A DNA stretch of 64,000 bases, from contig JAQNBH010000069.1 in the NCBI GenBank assembly GCA_028752905.1, positions 403,827-467,826 of the forward strand, read 5' to 3'. Below the pieces are notes generated by a model. The model worked only from the letters and a program-made list of their open reading frames with translations. It did not search any database and had not been told where the DNA came from. Source of the DNA: Cladorhizidae sp. MBARI D1340-BT2. Its lineage: Eukaryota; Porifera; Demospongiae; Poecilosclerida; Cladorhizidae. Positions 33,101 through 43,968 of the stretch are shown piece by piece. Position 1 is the stretch's first letter. Each line of letters begins with the position of its first letter. The position numbers were made by a program, and so were the translations under genes.

Positions 33101-35058
33101 CCGTTCTTCTTGGTGCATATCACCATTCGGTGGCACCAAGTGACGGGTGTGCCCAGGGGGACCTTCTCAATCACACCGAGGCGGATGTCCCTGTCCAGTC
33201 CCCTCTTCACCTCCTCCTGCCAGTGGATCGGTATCGGGATCGGGGTGTGGCAGGGTTTTGGGGTGGCTGTTGGGTCTATGTTGAGGGCGAGAGGTGGGCC
33301 AGACATCATCGGCAAAGTCTGGTGTTCGCAGATGTTGAAAGTGCTGGACGAATACATCTCGAGTAGGTACTTCTCCAACTTCTCTCGGTTCTCCTCCGTG
33401 GCGGGGTATGGCAGTGTGGTTGGCCGCTGTGGAGGTGGTGCCCTGTCTGGGCAATGGCACGGTCTGGCTGTGGCTGGTTTGAGCTCAGGCTGACTGCATT
33501 TGGGGGGCTCTGCAGGCAAACTGGGTTTGGTTGCTCCCTTGGCCTGCTTGTCCTGGATGGATGCGGTTGATTGGCCCCGTGGAAAGTCGTTCCGGATCAA
33601 CCCCAGGTCGGTGCAGGTCGACAGGCTCAGGTACAGTTTGGTTGCTATAGGGCTGATGTATACCATCTGCCGTGTCTCCCTGCCCGACTGGGTCAGTCTG
33701 ATCCTCGTCAGCGCCGCTCCGATGATGGGGAGTTGGTTGCCACTCGCCGATCTCATTGTGAGTGATGCCGGTATCAGGTCTCTCTTTTCCAGACCAAGGC
33801 TTCTCATGAGTCGGGGGCCAGCCAGACAGCTCTGGCATCCCGTATCCGCCAGTGCTGTTGCGGATTGGTTGGAGCCCTCCTTCCTGAGGGTATGGCCGTG
33901 TGCTCGGTAGTCGGCTCGGTTCGTGGTGATTGCGACCGTCAGGGTTGGCTGTGGTGGCGATCGGCGCTGGGTCCATGACCCAGATGTCTGATTCCATGTC
34001 TGGTGGTGCAGTGCGCCCTCTGTCATATCATGGACCGTTTCGTTTATTGAGTTCCCCAGCTCCATGGTCTGCCAGCACAGTTTTGAGAAGTGGTTGGGGC
34101 GGCCGCATGACTGGCATGTCTTGCCATATGCTGGGCACTGTGCCTTCCTGATGGCCGTCCTGGGTGAGGTGCCGTGCCCTTGTCGGCCGCAGAAGTTGCA
34201 TGTCCCCTTGTCCGTGGTTTTGGGCGGGGTAGCTTGGGGTCTGTTGGTCAAGGGTATTGGTACGCTGTGGTTCTGTGGGCGCTGTTGCTGTTGCCGTTTG
34301 TACCCGCTATTCACCGCCTCCTCCCGGTCAGCCCCCTCGTCCAGGGCATTGGCGGATGGAGTTGTGGGTGCCTTCAGCGCAATGGCGGCCCGTTTCCCTG
34401 TGGCTTTCTTCTCGACAAAGCGCAGGGTCTGTTCGACGGTCATCCGTTTGGTGGCCTCCTCCATGAGGTCCTCTTGGATGTCGGGATCAGCCATGCCGAT
34501 GCACAGCTGGTCCGACACCCTGCTCTCACTGTGGTCGACTGTGTGGCCGCAATTGGTGCACCGTTCGTGGAACTCGCACGTCTCTGCCACGCCCCTCAAT
34601 CGCGATGCGAAGGACCTGAACGACTCGCCTCTGTCTTGCGTTGTGCGGGCGAATGCGAATGTGGCGACCATGTAATTGTCCTCTACCACAGCCATGGCTT
34701 TGATGGCTGCCAGGAGCTCGGCTTCCGGTCTCTCCTCAATGGGCGTTGGGCCCTTGGTGGTTCTGGTGAGGTCACGTCGCAGGTTCGGTTCCAGACACTC
34801 CAGTAGTTGGATGCCTATGTCGGTTCCGGTGAGTTTGGATGCCCTGGAGTATGTCCTCCATCTGGCCTTGAAATACTGCCACCCTTCAGATGTCTCCCCC
34901 GCTGCAATCAGCGGGCGGTCGACGGGCTTTGGCTTCATTGAGCCAGCCTGGTTGTGGTCGATCTTGACATGGGCATCTAGCAGTGCTACTATCACGGCAG
35001 GGTCGGTTCCCTCCGGAATGGAGTAGGGGCAGTCGGCTTTGGGACATCTGACTGCCAT
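30196..35058 (-). CDS. Gag-Pol polyprotein of a Ty3/gypsy retrotransposon, 1,620 residues
   Basis: A single uninterrupted frame from the first ATG after the leader, with no Gag/Pol frameshift. N-terminus: a C2H2-like finger (C5, C10, H30, H35). Gag: two zinc knuckles, C287-C290-H295-C308 (long last spacer) and the canonical C315-C318-H323-C328. Protease: ALADTG, Asp405. Reverse transcriptase: FDAWNGYH (Asp695) and CVDD (Asp757/758; most relatives have YVDD or FVDD). RNase H: Asp905, Glu955/957, Asp983. Integrase: zinc site H1170, H1173, C1203, C1206; catalytic Asp1234, Asp1286 and Glu1322, with exactly 35 residues between the last two; then a GPY/F-like module (KWDHTGVV...RRHLRR). The tail is proline-rich (about 1505-1605) and ends RRSTRIKVPVDRY, a frequent gypsy Pol C-terminal motif. 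No chromodomain is seen. All key residues are present, so the enzyme set could be functional. A single fused frame is also typical of Tf1-like elements. Confidence 0.95.
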   Translation of the reverse strand: MAVRCPKADCPYSIPEGTDPAVIVALLDAHVKIDHNQAGSMKPKPVDRPLIAAGETSEGWQYFKARWRTYSRASKLTGTDIGIQLLECLEPNLRRDLTRTTKGPTPIEERPEAELLAAIKAMAVVEDNYMVATFAFARTTQDRGESFRSFASRLRGVAETCEFHERCTNCGHTVDHSESRVSDQLCIGMADPDIQEDLMEEATKRMTVEQTLRFVEKKATGKRAAIALKAPTTPSANALDEGADREEAVNSGYKRQQQQRPQNHSVPIPLTNRPQATPPKTTDKGTCNFCGRQGHGTSPRTAIRKAQCPAYGKTCQSCGRPNHFSKLCWQTMELGNSINETVHDMTEGALHHQTWNQTSGSWTQRRSPPQPTLTVAITTNRADYRAHGHTLRKEGSNQSATALADTGCQSCLAGPRLMRSLGLEKRDLIPASLTMRSASGNQLPIIGAALTRIRLTQSGRETRQMVYISPIATKLYLSLSTCTDLGLIRNDFPRGQSTASIQDKQAKGATKPSLPAEPPKCSQPELKPATARPCHCPDRAPPPQRPTTLPYPATEENREKLEKYLLEMYSSSTFNICEHQTLPMMSGPPLALNIDPTATPKPCHTPIPIPIHWQEEVKRGLDRDIRLGVIEKVPLGTPVTWCHRMVICTKKNGSLRRTIDFQPLNKHATRETHHCPSPFHQARAIPRGTKKTIFDAWNGYHSVALREEDRHFTTFITPWGRYRYMTAPQGYIASGDAYTSRYDALVAHVMSKTKCVDDALLWSSDITEAFHQATEWLDICARNGITLNPAKFLFAKDKVEFAGFTVTPTEVRPADKFTAAIRDFPTPTSITDVRAWFGLVNQVSYSFAMTAAMLPFRELLKPSTPFEWTDKLSDALTTSKDHICSSIRAGVEIFDKGRPTCLATDWSKNGIGFWLTQKHCKCQSSDPFCCREGWRVTLVGSRFTHAAESRYAPVEGEALAVADALDRTRHFVLGCSDLVVAVDHKPLLRLFGDRCLEDIPNPRLRNLKERTLRYRFRMAYIPGTRNQTSDALSRHPSGPRSPVRLHLQDDVQSPSSNCHGGPSTPPNTVHCSTCTLQEGDGLPIALCSALSATPIGWEQLQIATTEDPTMQDLMAAIEEGPPSAKDLLPPSIQAYFNILGDLTIIDDVVCYGDRIVIPQSLRQQCLQALHAAHQGTSGMMARAASSMYWPGMTSDINTTRAHCTECNGNAPSQPHLPPTTPEVPDRPFGSICADYFHHAGSCYLVVVDRFSGWPIVAPATGGAAGLTAVLRETFASFGIPDTITTDGGPEFTAHLTAEFLTDWGVQHRLCSAYHPHSNNRAETAVKTMKRLITGNTGPGGTLKSSFFKALLTYRNAPSPDTKMSPAMCVLGRPTRDLLPILPHKLQVPQDDPSEKQRQAAMRKRQSLAHGRWTEHTGGLSPLRCGDRVHVQNQHGHHPGKWDHTGVVTEVLQYHQYTVRMDGNGRLTTRNRRHLRRNSTPQLSPDDALRTRLAGIPPRQNQPVATTPPPPPPPTPPTPPAPVTLPPPASRQPTTPGTPQAPPPAQHQAPNKLQFSPPPSQAGGRSYASIAGTPPTLQLPPPKPHDSPAIGPMAPWNRPPIQPPPLRRSTRIKVPVDRYGQ

Positions 35059-35154
35059 GTGGGGTGGGCGTTGAATGGAATCGCCTCAGAAACTAGCTTC
35101 CCTCCAGCCAGCTGCTCTGCTGGTGAGGTGTACTGAGCTAGCTACTCCAGCTAA
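35059..35154 (-). other. Retrotransposon leader
   Basis: The 96 bp between the primer-binding site and the Gag-Pol ATG. In element sense it starts ttagctggagtagctagctc and reaches the ATG in the context cccaccccacATGG. No upstream ATG was seen in it. Confidence 0.6.
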
Positions 35155-35170
35155 TCAGTTATTGCTATCA
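35155..35170 (-). promoter_or_regulatory. Primer-binding site, self-complementary to the LTR
   Basis: Element sense tgatagcaataactga begins directly after the 5' LTR. Extended by the last LTR base it is a 17-nt perfect reverse complement of tcagttattgctatcat inside each LTR (35240-35256 and 29999-30015). If transcription starts at the A of the Inr-like TCAGTT (35254), the first 14-15 nt of the RNA pair exactly with this site. That is the arrangement known for self-priming Tf1/sushi retrotransposons. It does not resemble the usual tRNA-Met or other common tRNA 3' ends (which begin TGG). Confidence 0.7.
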
Positions 35171-35382
35171 TAGAGAAGCGCTATGCGCCGTCATAGAACA
35201 AGATTGAACTGGACCAATAATCAGTGTGCAAGTCATATGATGATAGCAATAACTGAGGCAAGGTAAGGGTCGTCAATTAGGTAAGATCGCTAAATGGAAT
35301 ATTGTGTGTGGATGATATTACATATCTAACTAAAGGTCGCTAAATGGAATATTGTGTGTGGATGATACTACATATCTAACTA
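35171..35382 (-). repeat. 5' LTR
   Basis: 212 bp, identical by eye to the 3' LTR, which implies a very recent insertion because LTRs are equal when an element integrates. U3 is about 35255-35382 (with the 50-bp-period duplication) and R-U5 is 35171-35254. Confidence 0.95.
35251..35256 (-). promoter_or_regulatory. Putative initiator (TCAGTT) and start of R
   Basis: TCAGTT in element sense fits the metazoan initiator consensus (TCAGTY, start at A). It lies exactly where the RNA 5' end would have to be for the self-priming model. No TATA box is seen 25-30 bp upstream. The inference depends on the priming model and has not been shown. Confidence 0.4.
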
Positions 35383-35387
35383 CTAAC
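35383..35387. repeat. Right target-site duplication (ctaac)
   Basis: Matches 29925-29929. Satellite sequence resumes in register here: ctaac plus cttcatcagg restores an intact monomer. Confidence 0.9.
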
Positions 35388-38300
35388 CTTCATCAGGAAT
35401 AATGACTAGATGCTCTAACCTTCATTGGAATAATGACTAGATGCTCTAGCCTTCATCAGGAATAATGACTAGATGCTCTAGCCTTCATCAGGAATAATGA
35501 CTAGATGCTCTAACCTTCATCAGGAATAATGACTAGATGCTCTAACCTTCATCTGGAATAATGACTAGATGCTCTAGTCTTCATCAGGAATAATGACTAG
35601 ATGCTCTAGCCTTCATCAGGAATAATGACTAGATGCTCTAACCTTCATCAGGAATAATGACTAGATGCTCTAACCTTCATCTGGAATAATGACTAGATGC
35701 TCTAGTCTTCATCAGGAATAATGACTAGATGCTCTAGCCTTCATCAAGGAATAATGACTAGATGCTCTAACCTTTATCTGGAATAATGACTAGATGCTCT
35801 AGCCTTCATCAGGAATAATGACTAGATGCTCTAACCTTCATCAGGAATAATGACTAGATGCTCTAACCTTCATCTGGAATAATGACTAGATGCTCTAGTC
35901 TTCATCAGGAATAATGACTAGATGCTCTAGCCTTCATCAGGAATAATGACTAGATGCTCTAACCTTCATCAGGAATAATGACTAGATGCTCTAACCTTCA
36001 TCTGGAATAATGACTAGATGCTCTAGTCTTCATCAGGAATAATGACTAGATGCTCTAGCCTTCATCAAGGAATAATGACTAGATGCTCTAGCCTTCATCA
36101 GGAATAATGACTAGATGCTCTAACCTTCATCAGGAATAATGACTAGATGCTCTAACCTTCATCTGGAATAATGACTAGATGCTCTAGTCTTCATCAGGAA
36201 TAATGACTAGATGCTCTAGCCTTCATCAGGAATAATGACTAGATGCTCTAGCCTTCATCAGGAATAATGACTAGATGCTCTAACCTTCATCTGGAATAAT
36301 GACTAGATGCTCTAGCCTTCATCAGGAATAATGACTAGATGCTCTAGCCTTCATCAGGAATAATGACTAGATGCTCTAGCCTTCATCAGGAATTATGACT
36401 AGATGCTCTAGCCTTCATCAAGGAATAATGACTAGATGCTCTAGCCTTCATCAGGAATAATGACTAGATGCTCTAGCCTTCATCAGGAATAATGACTAGA
36501 TGCTCTAGCCTTCATCAAGGAATAATGACTAGATGCTCTAACCTTCATCTGGAATAATGACTAGATGCTCTAGCCTTCATCAGGAATAATGACTAGATGC
36601 TCTAACCTTCATCAGGAATAATGACTAGATGCTCTAACCTTCTTCTGGAATAATGACTAGATGCTCTAGCCTTCATCAGGAATAATGACTAGATGCTCTA
36701 GCCTTAATCAGGAATAATGACTAGTTGCTCTAGCCTTCATCAGGAATAATGACTAGATGCTCTAGCCTTCATCAGGAATAATGACTAGATGCTCTAGCCT
36801 TCATCAGGAATAATGACTAGATGCTCTAACCTTCATCAGGAATAATGACTAGATGCTCTAACCTTCACTGGAATAATGACTAGATGCTCTAGCCTTCATC
36901 AGGAATAATGACTAGATGCTCTAGCCTTCATCAGGAATAATGACTAGATGCTCTAACCTTCATCAAGGAATAATGACTAGATGCTCTAACCTTCATCTGG
37001 AATAATGACTAGATGCTCTAGCATTCATCAGGAATAATGACTTGATGCTCTAGCCTTCATCAGGAATAATGACTAGATGCTCTAGCCTTCATCAGGAATA
37101 ATGACTAGATGCTCTAGCCTTCATCAGGAATAATGACTAGATGCTCTAGCCTTCATCAGGAATAATGACTAGATGCTCTAGCCTTCATCAAGGAATAATG
37201 ACTAGATGCTCTAACCTTCATCTGGAATAATGACTAGATGCTCTAGCCTTCATCAGGAATAATGACTAGATGCTCTAGCCTTCATCAGGAATAATGACTA
37301 GATGCTCTAGCCTTCATCAGGAATAATGACTAGATGCTCCAGCCTTCATCAAGGAATAATGACTAGATGCTCTAACCTTCATCAAGGAATAATGACTAGA
37401 TGCTCTAACCTTCATCTGGAATAATGACTAGATGCTCTAGCCTTCATCAGGAATAATGACTAGATGCTCTAGCCTTCATCAGGAATAATGACTAGATGCT
37501 CCAGCCTTCATCAAGGAATAATGACTAGATGCTCTAACCTTCATCAAGGAATAATGACTAGATGCTCTAACCTTCATCTGGAATAATGACTAGATGCTCT
37601 AGCCTTCATCAGGAATAATGACTAGATGCTCTAGCCTTCATCAGGAATAATGACTAGATGCTCTAGCCTTCATCAGGAATAATGACTAGATGCTCTAGCC
37701 TTCATCAGGAATTATGACTAGATGCTCTAGCCTTCATCAGGAATAATGACTAGATGCTCTAGCCTTCATCAAGGAATAATGACTAGATGCTCTAACCTTC
37801 ATCTGGAATAATGACTAGATGCTCTAGCCTTCATCAGGAATAATGACTAGATGCTCTAGCCTTCATCAGGAATAATGACTAGATGCTCTAGCCTTCATCA
37901 GGAATAATGACTAGATGCTCTAGCCTTCATCAGGAATAATGACTAGATGCTCTAGCCTTCATCAGGAATAATGACTAGATGCTCTAACCTTCATCAGGAA
38001 TAATGACTAGATGCTCTAACCTTCACTGGAATATTGACTAGATGCTCTAGCCTTCATCAGGAATAATGACTAGATGCTCTAGCCTTCATCAGGAATAATG
38101 ACTAGATGCTCTAACCTTCATCAAGGAATAATGACTAGATGCTCTAACCTTCATCTGGAATAATGACTAGATGCTCTAGCCTTCATCAGGAATAATGACT
38201 AGATGCTCTAGCCTTCATCAGGAATAATGACTAGATGCTCTAGCCTTCATCAGGAATAATGACTAGATGCTCTAACCTTCATCAAGGAATAATGACTAGA

Positions 38301-41300
38301 TGCTCTAACCTTCATCTGGAATAATGACTAGATGCTCTAGCATTCATCAGGAATAATGACTAGATGCTCTAGCCTTCATCAGGAATAATGACTAGATGCT
38401 CTAGCCTTCATCAGGAATAATGACTAGATGCTCTAGCCTTCATCAGGAATAATGACTAGATGCTCTAGCCTTCATCAGGAATAATGACTAGATGCTCTAG
38501 CCTTCATCAGGAATAATGACTAGATGCTCTAGCCTTCATCAGGAATAATGACTAGATGCTCTAGCCTTCATCAAGGAATAATGACTAGATGCTCTAACCT
38601 TCATCTGGAATAATGACTAGATGCTCTAGCCTTCATCAGGAATAATGACTAGATGCTCTAGCCTTCATCAGGAATAATGACTAGATGCTCTAGCCTTCAT
38701 CAGGAATAATGACTAGATGCTCCAGCCTTCATCAAGGAATAATGACTAGATGCTCTAACCTTCATCAAGGAATAATGACTAGATGCTCTAACCTTCATCT
38801 GGAATAATGACTAGATGCTCTAGCCTTCATCAGGAATAATGACTAGATGCTCTATCCTTCATCAGGAATAATGACTAGATGCTCCAGCCTTCATCAAGGA
38901 ATAATGACTAGATGCTCTAACCTTCATCAAGGAATAATGACTAGATGCTCTAACCTTCATCTGGAATAATGACTAGATGCTCTAGCCTTCATCAGGAATA
39001 ATGACTAGATGCTCTAGCCTTCATCAGGAATAATGACTAGATGCTCTAGCCTTCATCAGGAATAATGACTAGATGCTCTAGCCTTCATCAGGAATAATGA
39101 CTAGATGCTCTAGCCTTCATCAGGAATAATGACTAGATGCTCTAGCCTTCATCAAGGAATAATGACTAGATGCTCTAACCTTCATCTGGAATAATGACTA
39201 GATGCTCTAGCCTTCATCAGGAATAATGACTAGATGCTCTAGCCTTCATCAGGAATAATGACTAGATGCTCTAGCCTTCATCAGGAATAATGACTAGATG
39301 CTCTAGCCTTCATCAGGAATAATGACTAGATGCTCTAGCCTTCATCAGGAATAATGACTAGATGCTCTAACCTTCATCAGGAATAATGACTAGATGCTCT
39401 AACCTTCACTGGAATATTGACTAGATGCTCTAGCCTTCATCAGGAATAATGACTAGATGCTCTAGCCTTCATCAGGAATAATTACTAAATGCTCTAACCT
39501 TCATCAAGGAATAATGACTAGATGCTCTAACCTTCATCTGGAATAATGACTAGATGCTCTAGCCTTCATCAGGAATAATGACTAGATGCTCTAGCCTTCA
39601 TCAGGAATAATGACTAGATGCTCTAGCCTTCATCAGGAATAATGACTAGATGCTATAGCCTTCATCAGGAATAATGACTAGATACTCTAGCCTTCATCAG
39701 GAATAATGACTAGATGCTCTAGCCTTCATCAAGGAATAATGACTAGATGCTCTAACCTTCATCTGGAATAATGACTAGATGCTCTAGCCTTCATCAGGAA
39801 TAATGACTAGATGCTCTAGCCTTCATCAGGAATAATGACTAGATGCTCTAGCCTTCATCAGGAATAATGACTAGATGCTCCAGCCTTCATCAAGGAATAA
39901 TGACTAGATGCTCTAACCTTCATCAAGGAATAATGACTAGATGCTCTAACCTTCATCTGGAATAATGACTAGATGCTCTAGCCTTCATCAGGAATAATGA
40001 CTAGATGCTCTAGCCTTCATCAGGAATAATGACTAGATGCTCCAGCCTTCATCAAGGAATAATGACTAGATGCTCTAACCTTCATCAAGGAATAATGACT
40101 AGATGCTCTAACCTTCATCTGGAATAATGACTAGATGCTCTAGCCTTCATCAGGAATAATGACTAGATGCTCTAGCCTTCATCAGGAATAATGACTAGAT
40201 GCTCTAGCCATCATCAGGAATAATGACTAGATGCTCTAGCCTTCATCAGGAATAATGACTAGATGCTCTAGCCTTCATCAGGAATAATGACTAGATGCTC
40301 TAGCCTTCATCAAGGAATACTGACTAGATGCTCTAACCTTCATCTGGAATAATGACTAGATGCTCTAGCCTTCATCAGGAATAATGACTAGATGCTCTAG
40401 CCTTCATCAGGAATAATGACTAGATGCTCTAGCCTTCATCAGGAATAATGACTAGATGCTCCAGCCTTCATCAAGGAATAATGACTAGATGCTCTAACCT
40501 TCATCAAGGAATAATGACTAGATGCTCTAACCTTCATCTGGAATAATGACTAGATGCTCTAGCCTTCATCAGGAATAATGACTAGATGCTCTAGCCTTCA
40601 TCGGGAATAATGACTAGATGCTCTAGCCTTCATCAGGAATAATGACTAGATGCTCTAGCCTTCATCATGAATAATGACTAGATGCTCTAGCCTTCATCAG
40701 GAATAATGACTAGATGCTCTAGCCTTCATCAAGGAATAATGACTAGATGCTCTAACCTTCGTCTGGAATAATGACTAGATGCTCTAGCCTTCATCAGGAA
40801 TAATGACTAGATGCTCTAGCCTTCATCGGGAATAATGACTAGATGCTCTAGCCTTCATCAGGAATAATGACTAGATGCTCTAGCCTTCATCAAGGAATAA
40901 TGACTAGATGCTCTAGCCTTCATCAGGAATAATGACTAGATGCTCTAGCCTTCATCAGGAATAATGACTAGATGCTCTAGCCTTCATCAGGAATAATGAC
41001 TAGATGCTCTAGCCTTCATCAGGAATAATGACTAGATGCTCTAGCCTTCATCAAGGAATAATGACTAGATGCTCTAGCCTTCATCAGGAATAATGACTAG
41101 ATGCTCTAGCCTTCATCAGGAATAATGACTAGATGCTCTAGCCTTCATCAAGGAATAATGACTAGATGCTCTAACCTTCATCTGGAATAATGACTAGATG
41201 CTCTAGCCTTCATCAGGAATAATGACTAGATGCTCTAACCTTCATCAGGAATAATGACTAGATGCTCTAACCTTCATCTGGAATAATGACTAGATGCTCT

Positions 41301-43968
41301 AGTCTTCATCAGGAATAATGACTAGATGCTCTAGCCTTCATCAGGAATAATGACTAGATGCTCTAACCTTCATCAGGAATAATGACTAGATGCTCTAGCC
41401 TTCATCAGGAATAATGACTAGATGCTCTAGCCTTCATCAAGGAATAATGACTAGATGCTCTAACCTTCATCTGGAATAATGACTAGATGCTCTAGCCTTC
41501 ATCAGGAATAATGACTAGATGCTCTAGCCTTCATCAGGAATAATGACTAGATGCTCTAGCCGTCATCAGGAATAATGACTAGATGCTCTAGCCTTCATCA
41601 GGAATAATGACTAGATGCTCTAGCCTTCATCAAGGAATAATGACTAGATGCTCTAACCTTCATCTGGAATAATGACTAGATGCTCTAGCCTTCATCAGGA
41701 ATAATGACTAGATGCTCTAGCCTTCATCAGGAATAATGACTAGATGCTCTAGCCTTCATCAGGAATAATGACTAGATGCTCTAGCCTTCATCAAGGAATA
41801 ATGACTAGATGCTCTAGCCTTCATCAGGAATAATGACTAGATGCTCTAGCCTTCATCAGGAATAATGACTAGATGCTCTAGCCTTCATCAAGGAATAATG
41901 ACTAGATGCTCTAACCTTCATCTGGAATAATGACTAGATGCTCTAGCCTTCATCAGGAATAATGACTAGATGCTCTAGCCTTCATCAGGAATAATGACTA
42001 GATGCTCTAGCCTTCATCAGGAATAATGACTAGATGCTCTAGCCTTCATCAAGGAATAATGACTAGATGCTCTAGCCTTCATCAGGAATAATGACTAGAT
42101 GCTCTAGCCTTCATCAGGAATAATGACTAGATGCTCTAGCCTTCATCAAGGAATAATGACTAGATGCTCTAACCTTCATCTGGAATAATGACTAGATGCT
42201 CTAGCCTTCATCAGGAATAATGACTAGATGCTCTAACCTTCATCAGGAATAATGACTAGATGCTCTAACCTTCATCTGGAATAATGACTAGATGCTCTAG
42301 TCTTCATCAGGAATAATGACTAGATGCTCTAGCCTTCATCAGGAATAATGACTAGATGCTCTAACCTTCATCAGGAATAATGACTAGATGCTCTAATCTT
42401 CATCTGGAATAATGACTAGATGCTCTAGTCTTCATCAGGAATAATGACTAGATGCTCTAGCCTTCATCAAGGAATAATGACTAGATGCTCTAACTTTCAT
42501 CTGGAATAATGACTAGATGCTCTAGCCTTCATCAGGAATAATGACTAGATGCTCTAACCTTCATCAGGAATAATGACTAGATGCTCTAACCTTCATCTGG
42601 AATAATGACTAGATGCTCTAGTCTTCATCAGGAATAATGACTAGATGCTCTAGCCTTCATCAGGAATAATGACTAGATGCTCTAACCTTCATCAGGAATA
42701 ATGACTAGATGCTCTAATCTTCATCTGGAATAATTACTAGATGCTCTAGTCTTCATCAGGAATAATGACTAGATGCTCTAGCCTTCATCAAGGAATAATG
42801 ACTAGATGCTCTAACCTTTATCTGGAATAATGACTAGATGCTCTAGCCTTCATCAGGAATAATGACTAGATGCTCTAACCTTCATCAGGAATAATGACTA
42901 GATGCTCTAACCTTCATCTGGAATAATGACTAGATGCTCTAGTCTTCATCAGGAATAATGACTAGATGCTGCTCTAGCCTTCATCAGGAATAATGACTAG
43001 ATGCTCTAACCTTCATCAGGAATAATGACTAGATGCTCTAACCTTCATCTGGAATAATGACTAGATGCTCTAGTCTTCATCAGGAATAATGACTAGATGC
43101 TCTAGCCTTCATCAAGGAATAATGACTAGATGCTCTAGCCTTCATCAGAAATAATGACTAGATGCTCTAACCTTCATCAGGAATAATGACTAGATGCTCT
43201 AGCCTTCATCAGGAATAATGACTAGATGCTCTAGCCTTCATCAGGAATAATGACTAGATGCTCCAGCCTTCATCAAGGAATAATGACTAGATGCTCTAAC
43301 CTTCATCAAGGAATAATGACTAGATGCTCTAACCTTCATCTGGAATAATGACTAGATGCTCTAGCCTTCATCAGGAATAATGACTAGATGCTCTAGCCTT
43401 CATCAGGAATAATGACTAGATGCTCTAGCCTTCATCAGGAATAATGACTAGATGCTCTAGCCTTCATCAGGAATAATGACTAGATGCTCTAGCCTTCATC
43501 AAGGAATAATGACTAGATGCTCTAATCTTCATCTGGAATAATGACTAGATGCTCTAGCCTTCATCAGGAATAATGACTAGATGCTCTAGCCTTCATCAGG
43601 AATAATGACTAGATGCTCTAGCCTTCATCAGGAATAATGACTAGATGCTCTAGCCTTCATCAGGAATAATGACTAGATGCTCTAGCCTTCATCAGGAATA
43701 ATGACTAGAAGCTCTAGCCTTCATCAGGAATAATGACTAGATGCTCTAGCCTTCATCAGGAATAATGACTAGATGCTCTAACCTTCATCAGGAATAATGA
43801 CTAGATGCTCTAACCTTCACTGGAATAATGACTAGATGCTCTAGCATTCATCAGGAATAATGACTAGATGCTCTAACCTTCACTGGAATAATGACTAGAT
43901 GCTCTAACCTTCATCAAGGAATAATGACTAGATGCTCTAACCTTCATCTGGAATAATGACTAGATGCT

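Larger units (their letters stand above)
29930..35382 (-). mobile_element. Full-length Ty3/gypsy-type LTR retrotransposon
   Basis: A complete 5,453-bp element on the minus strand: 5' LTR at 35171-35382, primer-binding site at 35155-35170, a 96-bp leader, one Gag-Pol frame at 30196-35058, polypurine tract at 30142-30150 and 3' LTR at 29930-30141. The LTRs are 212 bp and identical by eye, and the ends are TAG...CTA rather than the common TG...CA. The flanking 5-bp duplication is ctaac. The domain order PR-RT-RNase H-IN places it in the Ty3/gypsy (Metaviridae) group. Its GC content is visibly higher than that of the surrounding DNA. No frameshift or stop is seen, so it looks recently active. A separate env-like gene is absent. 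Confidence 0.95.
23451..43968. repeat. Higher-order satellite block, copy 1 (interrupted by the retrotransposon)
   Basis: Rare point variants recur at a constant offset of 20,518-20,519 bp on either side of the retrotransposon: caagcc 23451/43969, atgccc 23573/44091, gactata 23824/44342, gctgt 23896/44414, gatact 28605/49124, cattaggact 28651/49170, ggaataagga 28721/49240. Subtracting the 5,453-bp element and its 5-bp duplication leaves a true period of about 15,060 bp (about 470 monomers). After the element the offset is 15,061 (36642/51702), then 15,284 (38851/54135) and 15,252 (40207/55459), so the copies differ by indels of whole monomers. Confidence 0.85.

Noticed and set aside
30199..35026. 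Many plus-strand and out-of-frame reading frames across the retrotransposon
   Set aside because: They are shadows of the GC-rich Gag-Pol frame on the other strand and show no domains of their own.
29930..35382. Possible endogenous retrovirus with env
   Set aside because: No frame follows Pol; only 45 bp separate the Gag-Pol stop from the polypurine tract.
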